Assembly (NCBI RefSeq): GCF_002093975.1
Contig: NZ_MSZZ01000024.1
Coordinates: 62,001-126,000 of the forward strand
Reading direction: 5' to 3'
Length of the DNA: 64,000 nucleotides
Origin: Thermoactinospora rubra
GTDB lineage: Bacteria; Actinomycetota; Actinomycetes; Streptosporangiales; Streptosporangiaceae
Position numbers and translations under genes: made by a program. Under the pieces are notes generated by a model. It was not told where the DNA came from. It did not search any database and was given only the letters and a program-made list of their open reading frames with translations. Positions 43,347-50,817 of the stretch are shown piece by piece (within the stretch, counting starts at the first letter, position 1; the number at the start of each line of letters is the position of its first letter).

Positions 43347-44812
43347 TTCCCCACAGGGTGCCGCCGGTGCTGCGGCTGGGACCTGCCAGGCTCACCGCCG
43401 GGCTGGACCACACCAGGCGGCTGGACCTGCCGGCGCACCGCACGGTCCACGGCACTCCTCCCACGCTCGACCTGGAGCAGCTGATCGCCATGGCCGACGA
43501 GGTGGACCTGCGCGGGCGCGGCGGCGCCCACTTCCCCTTCGCCCGCAAGCTGCGCGCGGTCGCCGAGGCGGCCAGGGCGCGGGAGAGCGTGGTGCTGGTC
43601 AACGCCACCGAGGGCGAGCCAGCCAGCTCCAAAGACGCCATGCTGCTCGTGCGCACGCCCCACCTCGTGATCGACGGCGCGCTGCTGGCCGCGGACGCGC
43701 TGCGCGCCCGCGAGGTGGTCATCGCCGTCCCCGAGGACAGCGTGTCGCACGCCTCGGTCACGGCCGCCGTCGAGGAGCGGCGGGCCGCGGCGGTGGCGGG
43801 CGCGGCGGAGAGCCGCCTGCGCGTCAGGGTCGTGGGGCTGCCGGAACGCTTCATCACCGGCGAGGGCGGCGCGCTGGTGCGGGGCGTCAACGGCCTGGCC
43901 GCGGTCCCACCCGGGCGCAAGCGGCGCGCCGCCGTCGAGGGCGTGGACGGGCTGCCCACGCTGCTGTCCAACGCCGAGACCTTCGCGCAGGCCGCCGTCC
44001 TGGCCGAACTGGGGCCCGCGACGTACGCCGGCGTCGGCACCGCCCGTGAGCCCGGCACGCTGCTGCTGACCGTGGGCGGCACGGCCGTGGTCGAGGCGGC
44101 CGTCGGCATGCCGCTGACGAGCGTGCTCGACCTGTGCGGGGCCGAGCTGGGCGAGGGCGTGCTCATCGGCGGCTACCACGGCGCCTGGCTCGACGCGCGG
44201 ACCGCGGCCGGGGTGGAGCTGTCCCGCGAGGGCGTCGCGCTGGCCGGGGGCACGCTCGGCGCGGGCATCATCGTGCCCGTCGGCGAGTCGACGTGCCCGC
44301 TGGGCGAGCTGGCCAGGGTCACCGCGTACCTGGCCGGCCAGTCCTCCGGCCAGTGCGGCCCGTGCCGGCTGGGCCTGCCGGAGGCGGCGCGCGCCGTCTC
44401 GGGCCTGTGCTCGGGTCAGGGGTCCGTCGACGCGGTACGGCGGGCGGTGCGCGCCGTGGAGCGCCGCGGCGCGTGCTTCCACCCCGACGGCACGGCCAGG
44501 TTCGTGCTGTCGGCGCTGGAGGTGTTCGCCGACCACGTCACCACGCACCTGGAGCACGGCCCCTGCGGCCGCCCGGTGCGCGGCGTGCTGCCCCTGCCGG
44601 AGGCCGAGGCCGAGCCGTCCTACCACCTGGACATCGACTGGACGCGCTGCGAGGGGCACGGGCTGTGCGCGCACCTGCTGCCGGAGTTCGTCGACCTGGA
44701 CGCCTTCGGCTACCCGTCGTTCCGGGAGATCCCCGGGTGGATGGTCAAGGACGCGCGCAGGGCGGTGGAGATGTGCCCGGCGCTGGCCCTGCGGCTGGCC
44801 GACACCGGGTGA
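43343..44812 (+). CDS. NuoF-like NADH-binding flavoprotein fused to a ferredoxin
   Basis: A 489-residue protein: NADH/FMN module of the NuoF (51 kDa) family (about 45-300: DLRGRGGAHFPFARKL; VLVNATEGEPASSKD; LLSNAETFAQAA), an iron-sulfur segment (about 330-400), and a C-terminal single-cluster ferredoxin (about 430-489: CEGHGLC and MCPALAL). NuoF ligates cluster N3 with CxxCxxC plus a later Cys; here the segment reads SSGQCGPC, so the first Cys is Ser and N3 may be altered. Predicted route: NADH to FMN to ferredoxin to the membrane hemes encoded just upstream, with which it is coupled by ATGA. Electron direction is inferred. Confidence 0.85.
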   Translation: MIPHRVPPVLRLGPARLTAGLDHTRRLDLPAHRTVHGTPPTLDLEQLIAMADEVDLRGRGGAHFPFARKLRAVAEAARARESVVLVNATEGEPASSKDAMLLVRTPHLVIDGALLAADALRAREVVIAVPEDSVSHASVTAAVEERRAAAVAGAAESRLRVRVVGLPERFITGEGGALVRGVNGLAAVPPGRKRRAAVEGVDGLPTLLSNAETFAQAAVLAELGPATYAGVGTAREPGTLLLTVGGTAVVEAAVGMPLTSVLDLCGAELGEGVLIGGYHGAWLDARTAAGVELSREGVALAGGTLGAGIIVPVGESTCPLGELARVTAYLAGQSSGQCGPCRLGLPEAARAVSGLCSGQGSVDAVRRAVRAVERRGACFHPDGTARFVLSALEVFADHVTTHLEHGPCGRPVRGVLPLPEAEAEPSYHLDIDWTRCEGHGLCAHLLPEFVDLDAFGYPSFREIPGWMVKDARRAVEMCPALALRLADTG

Positions 44813-44869
44813 GCCGCCGGCACGGATCCCCTTTTGCCGGGAAGTGATTTGTCGGGAAGTGACACGACT

Positions 44870-46321
44870 GTGACGAACCGGAGTCGCCGCCCGCCCGTCT
44901 CACCAGGTGTGGACCGACGCCAGTTCCTGCAGGCCGCCGCGGCGGTGCCGTTGCTCGCCGCGGCCCCGCCGCCGGACTGGGCGAGGCTGCGTCGCGCGCT
45001 GAAGGGCACGCTGGTGCTCCCCGGCGACAGGGCGTACGGCACGGCCCGCCGCCTGTTCAACCCGTCCTTCGACCGGGTCAGGCCGGGCGGCGTGGCCTAC
45101 TGCGAGAACCCCGCCGACGTGGCCGCGTGCCTGTCCTTCGCCCGCGCCGCCGGGGTGCCGGTGCACGTCCGGTCGGGCGGCCACTCCTACGCCGGCTGGT
45201 CGACCGGTCCCGGCCTGGTCGTCGACGTGGCCCGGATGAACGACGTCGGCTACCGCGACGGGCGGGCGGTGGTGGGCGCGGGCGCCAGGCTCGTCGACGT
45301 CTACGAGCGGCTGGCCGCCCATGGCGCCAGCATCCCGGCCGGCACCTGCCCCACGGTGGGCATCGCGGGCCTGACGCTGGGCGGCGGGATCGGCGTGGTG
45401 TCCAGGAAGTACGGCCTGACGTGCGACGCGCTGGAGTCGGTGCGGATCGTCACCGCCGACGGGCGGCTGCTGACCTGCGACGCCCACCACCACGCGGGCC
45501 TGTACTGGGCGGCACGCGGCGGCGGGGGCGGCAACGTGGGCGTCGCGGTCTCCTTCACGTTCCTGACCCACCGGGCCGGCCGCGTCACCGTGTTCTTCGC
45601 CGGCTGGCCCTGGTCCAAGGCGGGGGCCGTGCTGCGCGCCTGGCAGTCCTGGGCCGTGGAGGCGCCCGACGAGCTGTGGTCCACGCTGCACCTGTCCCGC
45701 GACCGGGGTGAGCTCACCGTCGAGCTCGCGGGCGTCTACCTGGGCCGGTCCGACGCCTTGCGCCGGCTGCTCCGGCCGCTGACCTCCCGCGTGGCGCCGT
45801 CGTGGGTGTCGGCGAGGGACACCTCGCACCTGCGGGCCATGATGACCATGGCGGGCTGCTCGGGGCTCACGCCGTCCCAGTGCCACCTGCCCGGGCAGAC
45901 CCGCGACGGGCGGCTGTCCCGCGCGGCGTTCGTCGCCACCTCCCACGTCGCCTACCGCCCTCTGTCCGCCGAGGGCGTCCGCGCGCTCGTCGACCAGGTC
46001 GCCCGCCGCGGCAGCCACATGGTGCTGCTCGACGCCATGGGCGGGGCGATCGCCCGGGTCCCGGCCGGCGCGACCGCCTTCCCGCACCGGCAGGCGCTGT
46101 TCAGCGTGCAGTACTACGCCTCCGGCTCGGACCGCTCCTGGATCCGCGGCGCCCGCGCCGCCATGCGGCCGCACCTGGGCGAGCACGCCTACGTCAACTA
46201 CATCGACCCCGACATCGCCTCCTGGCGCGAGGCCTACTACGGCCCCAACGCCGCCCGCCTGGCCCAGGTGAAGGCCGCCTACGACCCCGGCCGGGTATTT
46301 CGGTTGCCCCAGGGTTTCTGA
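44870..46321 (+). CDS. Tat-exported bicovalent FAD oxidase (BBE family)
   Basis: A 483-residue berberine-bridge-type oxidase. Twin-Arg signal RRQFLQAAAAVPLLAAAPP; PCMH-type FAD domain with His105 (RSGGHSYAGWS) for the 8-alpha-histidyl bond and Cys160 (PAGTCPTVGIAG) for the 6-S-cysteinyl bond; C-terminal BBE segment YVNYIDPDIASWREAYYG. The GTG at 44870 fits the signal peptide; TTG codons at 44834 and 44849 are alternatives. Such oxidases act on sugars or aromatic alcohols and pass electrons to O2. It follows the NuoF-ferredoxin gene by 57 bases on the same strand and may be the outer end of the redox set. Confidence 0.88.
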   Translation: MTNRSRRPPVSPGVDRRQFLQAAAAVPLLAAAPPPDWARLRRALKGTLVLPGDRAYGTARRLFNPSFDRVRPGGVAYCENPADVAACLSFARAAGVPVHVRSGGHSYAGWSTGPGLVVDVARMNDVGYRDGRAVVGAGARLVDVYERLAAHGASIPAGTCPTVGIAGLTLGGGIGVVSRKYGLTCDALESVRIVTADGRLLTCDAHHHAGLYWAARGGGGGNVGVAVSFTFLTHRAGRVTVFFAGWPWSKAGAVLRAWQSWAVEAPDELWSTLHLSRDRGELTVELAGVYLGRSDALRRLLRPLTSRVAPSWVSARDTSHLRAMMTMAGCSGLTPSQCHLPGQTRDGRLSRAAFVATSHVAYRPLSAEGVRALVDQVARRGSHMVLLDAMGGAIARVPAGATAFPHRQALFSVQYYASGSDRSWIRGARAAMRPHLGEHAYVNYIDPDIASWREAYYGPNAARLAQVKAAYDPGRVFRLPQGF

Positions 46322-46339
46322 CGCCGGGAGCATGGGGAG

Positions 46340-46990
46340 ATGCGGCACTTCCCATTGTTTTCTCTCCGGATCACCACGCCCCGGCTGGAACTGCGCTTCC
46401 CGACCTTGGAGGACCTCGACGACCTGGCGGAGCGCGCCGCCGAAGGTGTCCACGACGAGGGGGTCATGCCATTCCTGATGCCCTGGACGGACACCACGCC
46501 GGACAAGCGGGCCCTGTCCACGATCCGGTACCACTTCGGCAAGTGGGCCGAGATCACGCCCGAGAAGTGGACCTGCCCCTTCGTGGTGATCGGCGACGGA
46601 CAGGTGGCCGGTACCCAGGAGGTGTGGGCCACCGACTTCGCCGTCACTCGCGAGGTGGCCACCGGTTCCTGGCTGGGCAGGCGGTTCCAGGGCCAGGGCA
46701 TCGGCACCGAGATGCGGGCGGCCGTGCTGCAGTTCGCCTTCGAGGGGCTCGGCGCGGACCACGCCGTCTCCGGCGCCTTCGAGGACAACCACGCCTCCCT
46801 GGCGGTCAGCCGCAAGCTCGGCTACCGGGACGACGGCGTCGAGCTGTACAACCGCCAGGGCAGGCGGGCCACGTCGCGGCGGCTGCGGCTGGCCAGGGAG
46901 GACTGGACGCCCAGGCCGGACATCGAGATCCACGGGCTGGAGCCCTGCCTGCCGCTGCTGGGCGTCACCCCGCCGGAGAGCGCTTCGTGA
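46340..46990 (+). CDS. GNAT N-acetyltransferase (RimJ/RimL type)
   Basis: A 216-residue acetyl-CoA-dependent acetyltransferase. Seen: ITTPRLELRFPTLEDLDDL at the N-terminus and the acetyl-CoA motif GRRFQGQGIGTEMRAAVLQFAF, then GAFEDNHASLAVSRKLGYRDDGVE. The substrate could be a protein N-terminus, an amino acid or an antibiotic. It starts 19 bases after the flavin oxidase, and its 3' end overlaps the convergent acetoacetyl-CoA synthetase gene by 26 bases. Confidence 0.9.
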   Translation: MRHFPLFSLRITTPRLELRFPTLEDLDDLAERAAEGVHDEGVMPFLMPWTDTTPDKRALSTIRYHFGKWAEITPEKWTCPFVVIGDGQVAGTQEVWATDFAVTREVATGSWLGRRFQGQGIGTEMRAAVLQFAFEGLGADHAVSGAFEDNHASLAVSRKLGYRDDGVELYNRQGRRATSRRLRLAREDWTPRPDIEIHGLEPCLPLLGVTPPESAS

Positions 46991-48917
46991 AGTAGCGCAG
47001 CACGTCGGGGTTGGCCATCGCGTCCGGGTTGGCGGCCTCCTCCACCGGGGTGCCGAGCAGGATCTTCCGCACCGGCACCTCCAGCTTCTTGCCCGACAGC
47101 GTGCGGGGGATGCCCGGCACCTCGATGATCTCGTCCGGCACGTGCCGCGGCGACAGCTCCTCGCGCAGCGCCTTGCGCAGGGCGCCGGCGAGGTCGTCGG
47201 TCAGCCGGGCGCCCTCCGCCAGCGTCACGTACAGCAGCAGCCGCCCCTCCTGGCCGAGCTGCCCGGTGTCGATCACCAGGCTGTCGGCCACCTCGGGGAA
47301 GCGCTCGACCACCCGGTAGAACTCGCTGGTGCCCATCCGCACGCCGCCGCGGTTCAGCGTCGAGTCGGACCGGCCGTAGATCACGCAGGAACCGTCCTCG
47401 TTGATCTTGATCCAGTCGCCGTGCCGCCAGACGCCCGGATAGACGTCGAAGTAGCTGTCGCGGTAGCGGGAGCCGTCGGGGTCGTTCCAGAACATCACCG
47501 GCATGGAGGGCATGGGCCTGGTGATGACCAGCTCCCCCACCTCGCCGACGACCGGCTTGCCCGCGGCGTCGAACGCCCGCACCCGCGCGCCCAGCGACCG
47601 GCACGGGATGACCCCGGCGCGCACCGGGTGGAGCGGCGTCCAGCCGACGAAGCCGGTGCACACGTCCGTGCCGCCGGAGAACGACCCCACGGGCACCCCG
47701 GGCAGCGTCTCGGCCAGCCAGGCGAACCCCTCGGGCGGCAGCGGCGAGCCGGTGGAGCCGATGCCCTTGACCCGCAGCCCCTCCGGCCGTGCGCCGCTCT
47801 TCATCGACGACAGGATGTACGGCGCGCCGACGCCGAAGTAGGTGACGCCCTCCTCGGCGGCCAGCCGCCACAGGTCGTTGGGCGCGCCGTCGTAGAGGAC
47901 CGGGACGGCGCCCACCAGCAGGCCGCCGATGAGGTAGTTCCACATCATCCAGCCCGTGGTGGTGTACCAGAAGAACACATCGCCCTCGCCCAGGTCCTGG
48001 TGGAAGGTCAGGGCCTTCAGGTGCTCCAGCACGACGCCGCCGTGGCCGTGGACGATCGGCTTGGGCAGGCCGGTGGTGCCGCTGGAGTACAGGATCCACA
48101 GCGGGTGGCCGAACGGCACGCGCTCGAACTCCAGCGGGCCCTCCTCCGAGCGCAGGCCCTCCCAGCCGAGGACCTCCCCCCGCGGCATCGCCGCCGCGTG
48201 GCCGGGCTCGGGCACGGCCTGCTGCGGCGGGCGGCCCTCGTCGGCGGCCGTCAGGTAGGGGATCCAGACCGTGGCGCGCAGGGACGGCAGGGCCTCGGCG
48301 ATGTCGCTGACGGCCTTGGAGCGGTCGAAGCTCTTGCCGTTGTAGCGGTAGCCGTCCACGGCGATGAGCACCTTGGGCTCGATCTGCCGGAAGCGGTCGA
48401 CCACGCTGGGCACGCCGAAGTCGGGCGAGCTGGCCGACCAGATCGCGCCCAGGGACGCGGTGGCCAGGAAGGCGATGAGGGCCTGGGGGATGTTGGGCAG
48501 GTAGGCGGCCACGCGGTCGCCGCGGCGGACGCCGAGCCGTACCAGACCGGCCCTGACCCTGGCCACCTCCTCCCGCAGCTGGGCGAAGGTGAGCTCCTGA
48601 CGGGCGCCGCTCTCGGAGCGGAAGACGACCGCGGTGCCCTCGGTGCGGCGGAAGACGTTCTCGGCGTAGTTGAGCGACGCGCCGGTGAACCATTCGACCG
48701 CGGGCATCGTCCCAGTGATGACGGGCCCGTCACCACGTTCGCCGATCACCCCGAAGTAGTCCCAGATGGAGGTCCAGAACCCCTCGAGGTCGTCGACGGA
48801 CCACTGCCACGCCGCGTCGTAGTCGGCGAATCCGCGAGACTCGAGATAGCGAGTGATCCTGGCTCGGGAGACGACCTCCTGGGTCGGCTCCCAGAGCAGC
48901 GCACCTTCAGCAACCAT
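46965..48917 (-). CDS. Acetoacetyl-CoA synthetase
   Basis: A 650-residue acetoacetate:CoA ligase that makes acetoacetyl-CoA with ATP, the usual length for the family. Seen: N-terminal AcsA-type segment (GFADYDAAWQWSVDDLEGFW), P-loop LYSSGTTGLPKPIVHGHGG, WMMWNYLIGGLL, FSGGTDVCTGFVGW and the C-terminal GIPRTLSGKKLEVPV with the catalytic Lys. The ATG at 48917 starts family similarity. Stand-alone gene; it may serve ketone-body or polyhydroxybutyrate use and leucine catabolism. Confidence 0.93.
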   Translation of the reverse strand: MVAEGALLWEPTQEVVSRARITRYLESRGFADYDAAWQWSVDDLEGFWTSIWDYFGVIGERGDGPVITGTMPAVEWFTGASLNYAENVFRRTEGTAVVFRSESGARQELTFAQLREEVARVRAGLVRLGVRRGDRVAAYLPNIPQALIAFLATASLGAIWSASSPDFGVPSVVDRFRQIEPKVLIAVDGYRYNGKSFDRSKAVSDIAEALPSLRATVWIPYLTAADEGRPPQQAVPEPGHAAAMPRGEVLGWEGLRSEEGPLEFERVPFGHPLWILYSSGTTGLPKPIVHGHGGVVLEHLKALTFHQDLGEGDVFFWYTTTGWMMWNYLIGGLLVGAVPVLYDGAPNDLWRLAAEEGVTYFGVGAPYILSSMKSGARPEGLRVKGIGSTGSPLPPEGFAWLAETLPGVPVGSFSGGTDVCTGFVGWTPLHPVRAGVIPCRSLGARVRAFDAAGKPVVGEVGELVITRPMPSMPVMFWNDPDGSRYRDSYFDVYPGVWRHGDWIKINEDGSCVIYGRSDSTLNRGGVRMGTSEFYRVVERFPEVADSLVIDTGQLGQEGRLLLYVTLAEGARLTDDLAGALRKALREELSPRHVPDEIIEVPGIPRTLSGKKLEVPVRKILLGTPVEEAANPDAMANPDVLRYFTKRSPAG

Positions 48918-48973
48918 AGCCCCATCCTGGCGTCGAGCCCGCCCCAAGTCATCATCGGGGCACACACATCGGG

Positions 48974-49825
48974 CTACCCACGCAGGTGGTCCACAGCCAT
49001 ACGCGCGGCGGTGCCGATGACCGCGTCGGCCCGCGGCTGGTTGACCGCGGAGGAGAACGACCTGGTGAAGACCGCGACGGCGTACCGGCCGCCGTCGGGG
49101 TACTCCACCACGCCCACCTCGTTGCGCAGCGTCGGCAGCGTGCCGGTCTTGCCCGCGACCTCGACGTCGTCGTACGGGAAGCCCGAGGCCAGGCGGTGCG
49201 GCCAGACCTGCAGCCCCAGCACCGAGCGCATCCAGGCGCACCGTTCTGGCGAGGCGGCCTGGTCCCGCCAGATGAGCGCGAGCAGGCGGGTGCATTCGCG
49301 GGGCGTGCCGCGGCTGGTGCGCGCGGGATCGAGCACGCGCAGCCGGGCCAGGTCGTCGGGGTCCACGACGGGCCATTCCCTCCCGGCGTCCTGCCGCATG
49401 CTGCGGAACAGGTCCGCGGCGCCGCCGACCAGCCGGGTGCGCTCCAGCCCGAACCGGTCCAGCATGGCGTTGACGGCGTCGAGCCCCACGCGGCGAAGCA
49501 GCGCGTCGGCGGCGGTGTTGTCGCTCACCGCGATCATCAGGTAGGCCAGGTCCCGCAGGGACAGGGTGGCCTCGTCGAGCATGGCCGACAGCCCCGTCGG
49601 GCCGAAGACGCGCTCGCCGGGGCCGACCGTGACCGGCTCGGTCCAGTCCAGCGCGCCGGCGTCGGCCTGGCGGGCGAACTCCACCAGCAGCGGCAGCTTG
49701 AACACCGACGCGAGCACCACGGGCCGGTCGGCGCCGTGCCCGACCTCGGCCCCGGTGTCGAGGTCGACGGCGTGCAGCCAGCCCTCCACCCCGGCGGCGC
49801 CGAACTCCTTCGCGAAGTCGATCAT
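48974..49825 (-). CDS. Class A beta-lactamase-like serine hydrolase, no signal peptide
   Basis: A 283-residue penicillin-recognising hydrolase. Seen: SxxK at Ser40-Lys43 (SVFKLP), SDN at 101-103, and KTG at 226-228 (AGKTGTLP). The class A omega-loop motif ExxLN is not clear; DPDDLARL occupies that region. There is no export signal, so it is cytosolic unless the start is wrong. It may be a beta-lactamase or a DD-peptidase/esterase relative. ATGA-coupled to the upstream LysR gene and divergent from an intact PBP gene, which favours a role in beta-lactam response. Confidence 0.82.
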   Translation of the reverse strand: MIDFAKEFGAAGVEGWLHAVDLDTGAEVGHGADRPVVLASVFKLPLLVEFARQADAGALDWTEPVTVGPGERVFGPTGLSAMLDEATLSLRDLAYLMIAVSDNTAADALLRRVGLDAVNAMLDRFGLERTRLVGGAADLFRSMRQDAGREWPVVDPDDLARLRVLDPARTSRGTPRECTRLLALIWRDQAASPERCAWMRSVLGLQVWPHRLASGFPYDDVEVAGKTGTLPTLRNEVGVVEYPDGGRYAVAVFTRSFSSAVNQPRADAVIGTAARMAVDHLRG

Positions 49826-50730
49826 GCCAGGAGCCCCGGCCTGCGGCTGACCCGCCGTCCCGGGGCCGCGCCCTCGTCGCGCATTCCCGCCCTCTCCTTC
49901 AAGGCTCCCGCGGCCGCCGCCGCGAACCGGGTGACCAGCGGCGTGTCCGTGCGCCAGGCGACGGCGACGCGCCAGGCCAGCGGCGAGCCGAGCAGGGGCC
50001 GCCAGACCACGCCGGGCACCTGCGCCGGCCCGCCGAACGCCACCGCGGACCCGGCTACCACCAGCCCCAGGCCGAGGCCCTGGTGCACCCGGGCGGGCAG
50101 GAAGCCGCGCCTGCGGCACTCGGCCAGGGTCTCGGCGACCAGGCCGTCCTCGGGCAGCATGACGAGCTCGCGCCCGGCCAGGTCGGTCAGGTGCACCTCG
50201 CCCAGCCTGGCCAGGGGATCGCCCTCGGGCAGCAGGACGCCGGGAGTCTGCACCAGCGCCGGGCCGGACCGCAAGCCGGGCGCGGCGACCGGCTGCCGCA
50301 GCAGGCCCGCGTCGAGCGTCCCCTCGGCGAGGGCGGCGACCTGGTCGGCCGTCCACAGCTCGACCGGCGCGAGCCGTACGTCGGGATCGCTCTCGCGGAA
50401 GGCGGCCACCAGCGCGGCCACGACGGTGGCGGCCAGGTCGGGCGGGACGCCCACGCGCAGCACGGTCCCCTGGCCTTGCCTGGCCAGCTCGTGCAGGCGG
50501 TCGACGCGGGCGACGATCTCGCGGGCCTCGGCGAGCAGCAGCCGTCCGGTCTCGGTGAGGCGCACCTGGCGGGCCGAGCGGTCGAACAGGCGCGTGCCGA
50601 GCTCCTCCTCCAGGCGCTTGATCCGCTGGCTGAGCGGCGGCTGGGCCATGCCCAGGCGGATCGCGGCGTTACCGAAGTGGAGTTCCTCGGCCACGACCAC
50701 GAAGTAGCGGAGGTGCCGCACGAGGTCCAC
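49822..50730 (-). CDS. LysR-family transcriptional regulator
   Basis: A 302-residue LTTR: N-terminal helix-turn-helix (about 1-60: LRYFVVVAEELHFGNAAIRLGMAQPPLSQRIKRLEEELG) and an effector domain (about 90-290: LRVGVPPDLAATVVAALVAAF). It has a GTG start eight bases after a TATAAT -10 on the minus strand. It is co-transcribed with the beta-lactamase-like gene and divergent from a PBP gene. The arrangement recalls regulators that sense cell-wall fragments, such as AmpR or BlaA, but the effector is unknown. Confidence 0.9.
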   Translation of the reverse strand: MDLVRHLRYFVVVAEELHFGNAAIRLGMAQPPLSQRIKRLEEELGTRLFDRSARQVRLTETGRLLLAEAREIVARVDRLHELARQGQGTVLRVGVPPDLAATVVAALVAAFRESDPDVRLAPVELWTADQVAALAEGTLDAGLLRQPVAAPGLRSGPALVQTPGVLLPEGDPLARLGEVHLTDLAGRELVMLPEDGLVAETLAECRRRGFLPARVHQGLGLGLVVAGSAVAFGGPAQVPGVVWRPLLGSPLAWRVAVAWRTDTPLVTRFAAAAAGALKERAGMRDEGAAPGRRVSRRPGLLA

Positions 50731-50738
50731 GACCTCGT

Positions 50739-50757
50739 ATTATATCGCTTTTCATAT
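50739..50757. promoter_or_regulatory. LysR promoter and palindrome
   Basis: Minus-strand -10 TATAAT lies at 50739-50744. Overlapping it is ATAT-cgcttttc-ATAT (50742-50757), which fits the T-N11-A pattern of LysR sites, so the regulator could repress itself and control the divergent PBP gene. Confidence 0.45.
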
Positions 50758-50817
50758 TGGTCCTTCCTCGATATCGGTATTGGACAGCACGGGCGGGCGT
50801 CTGGTGGGCTCAAGGCC

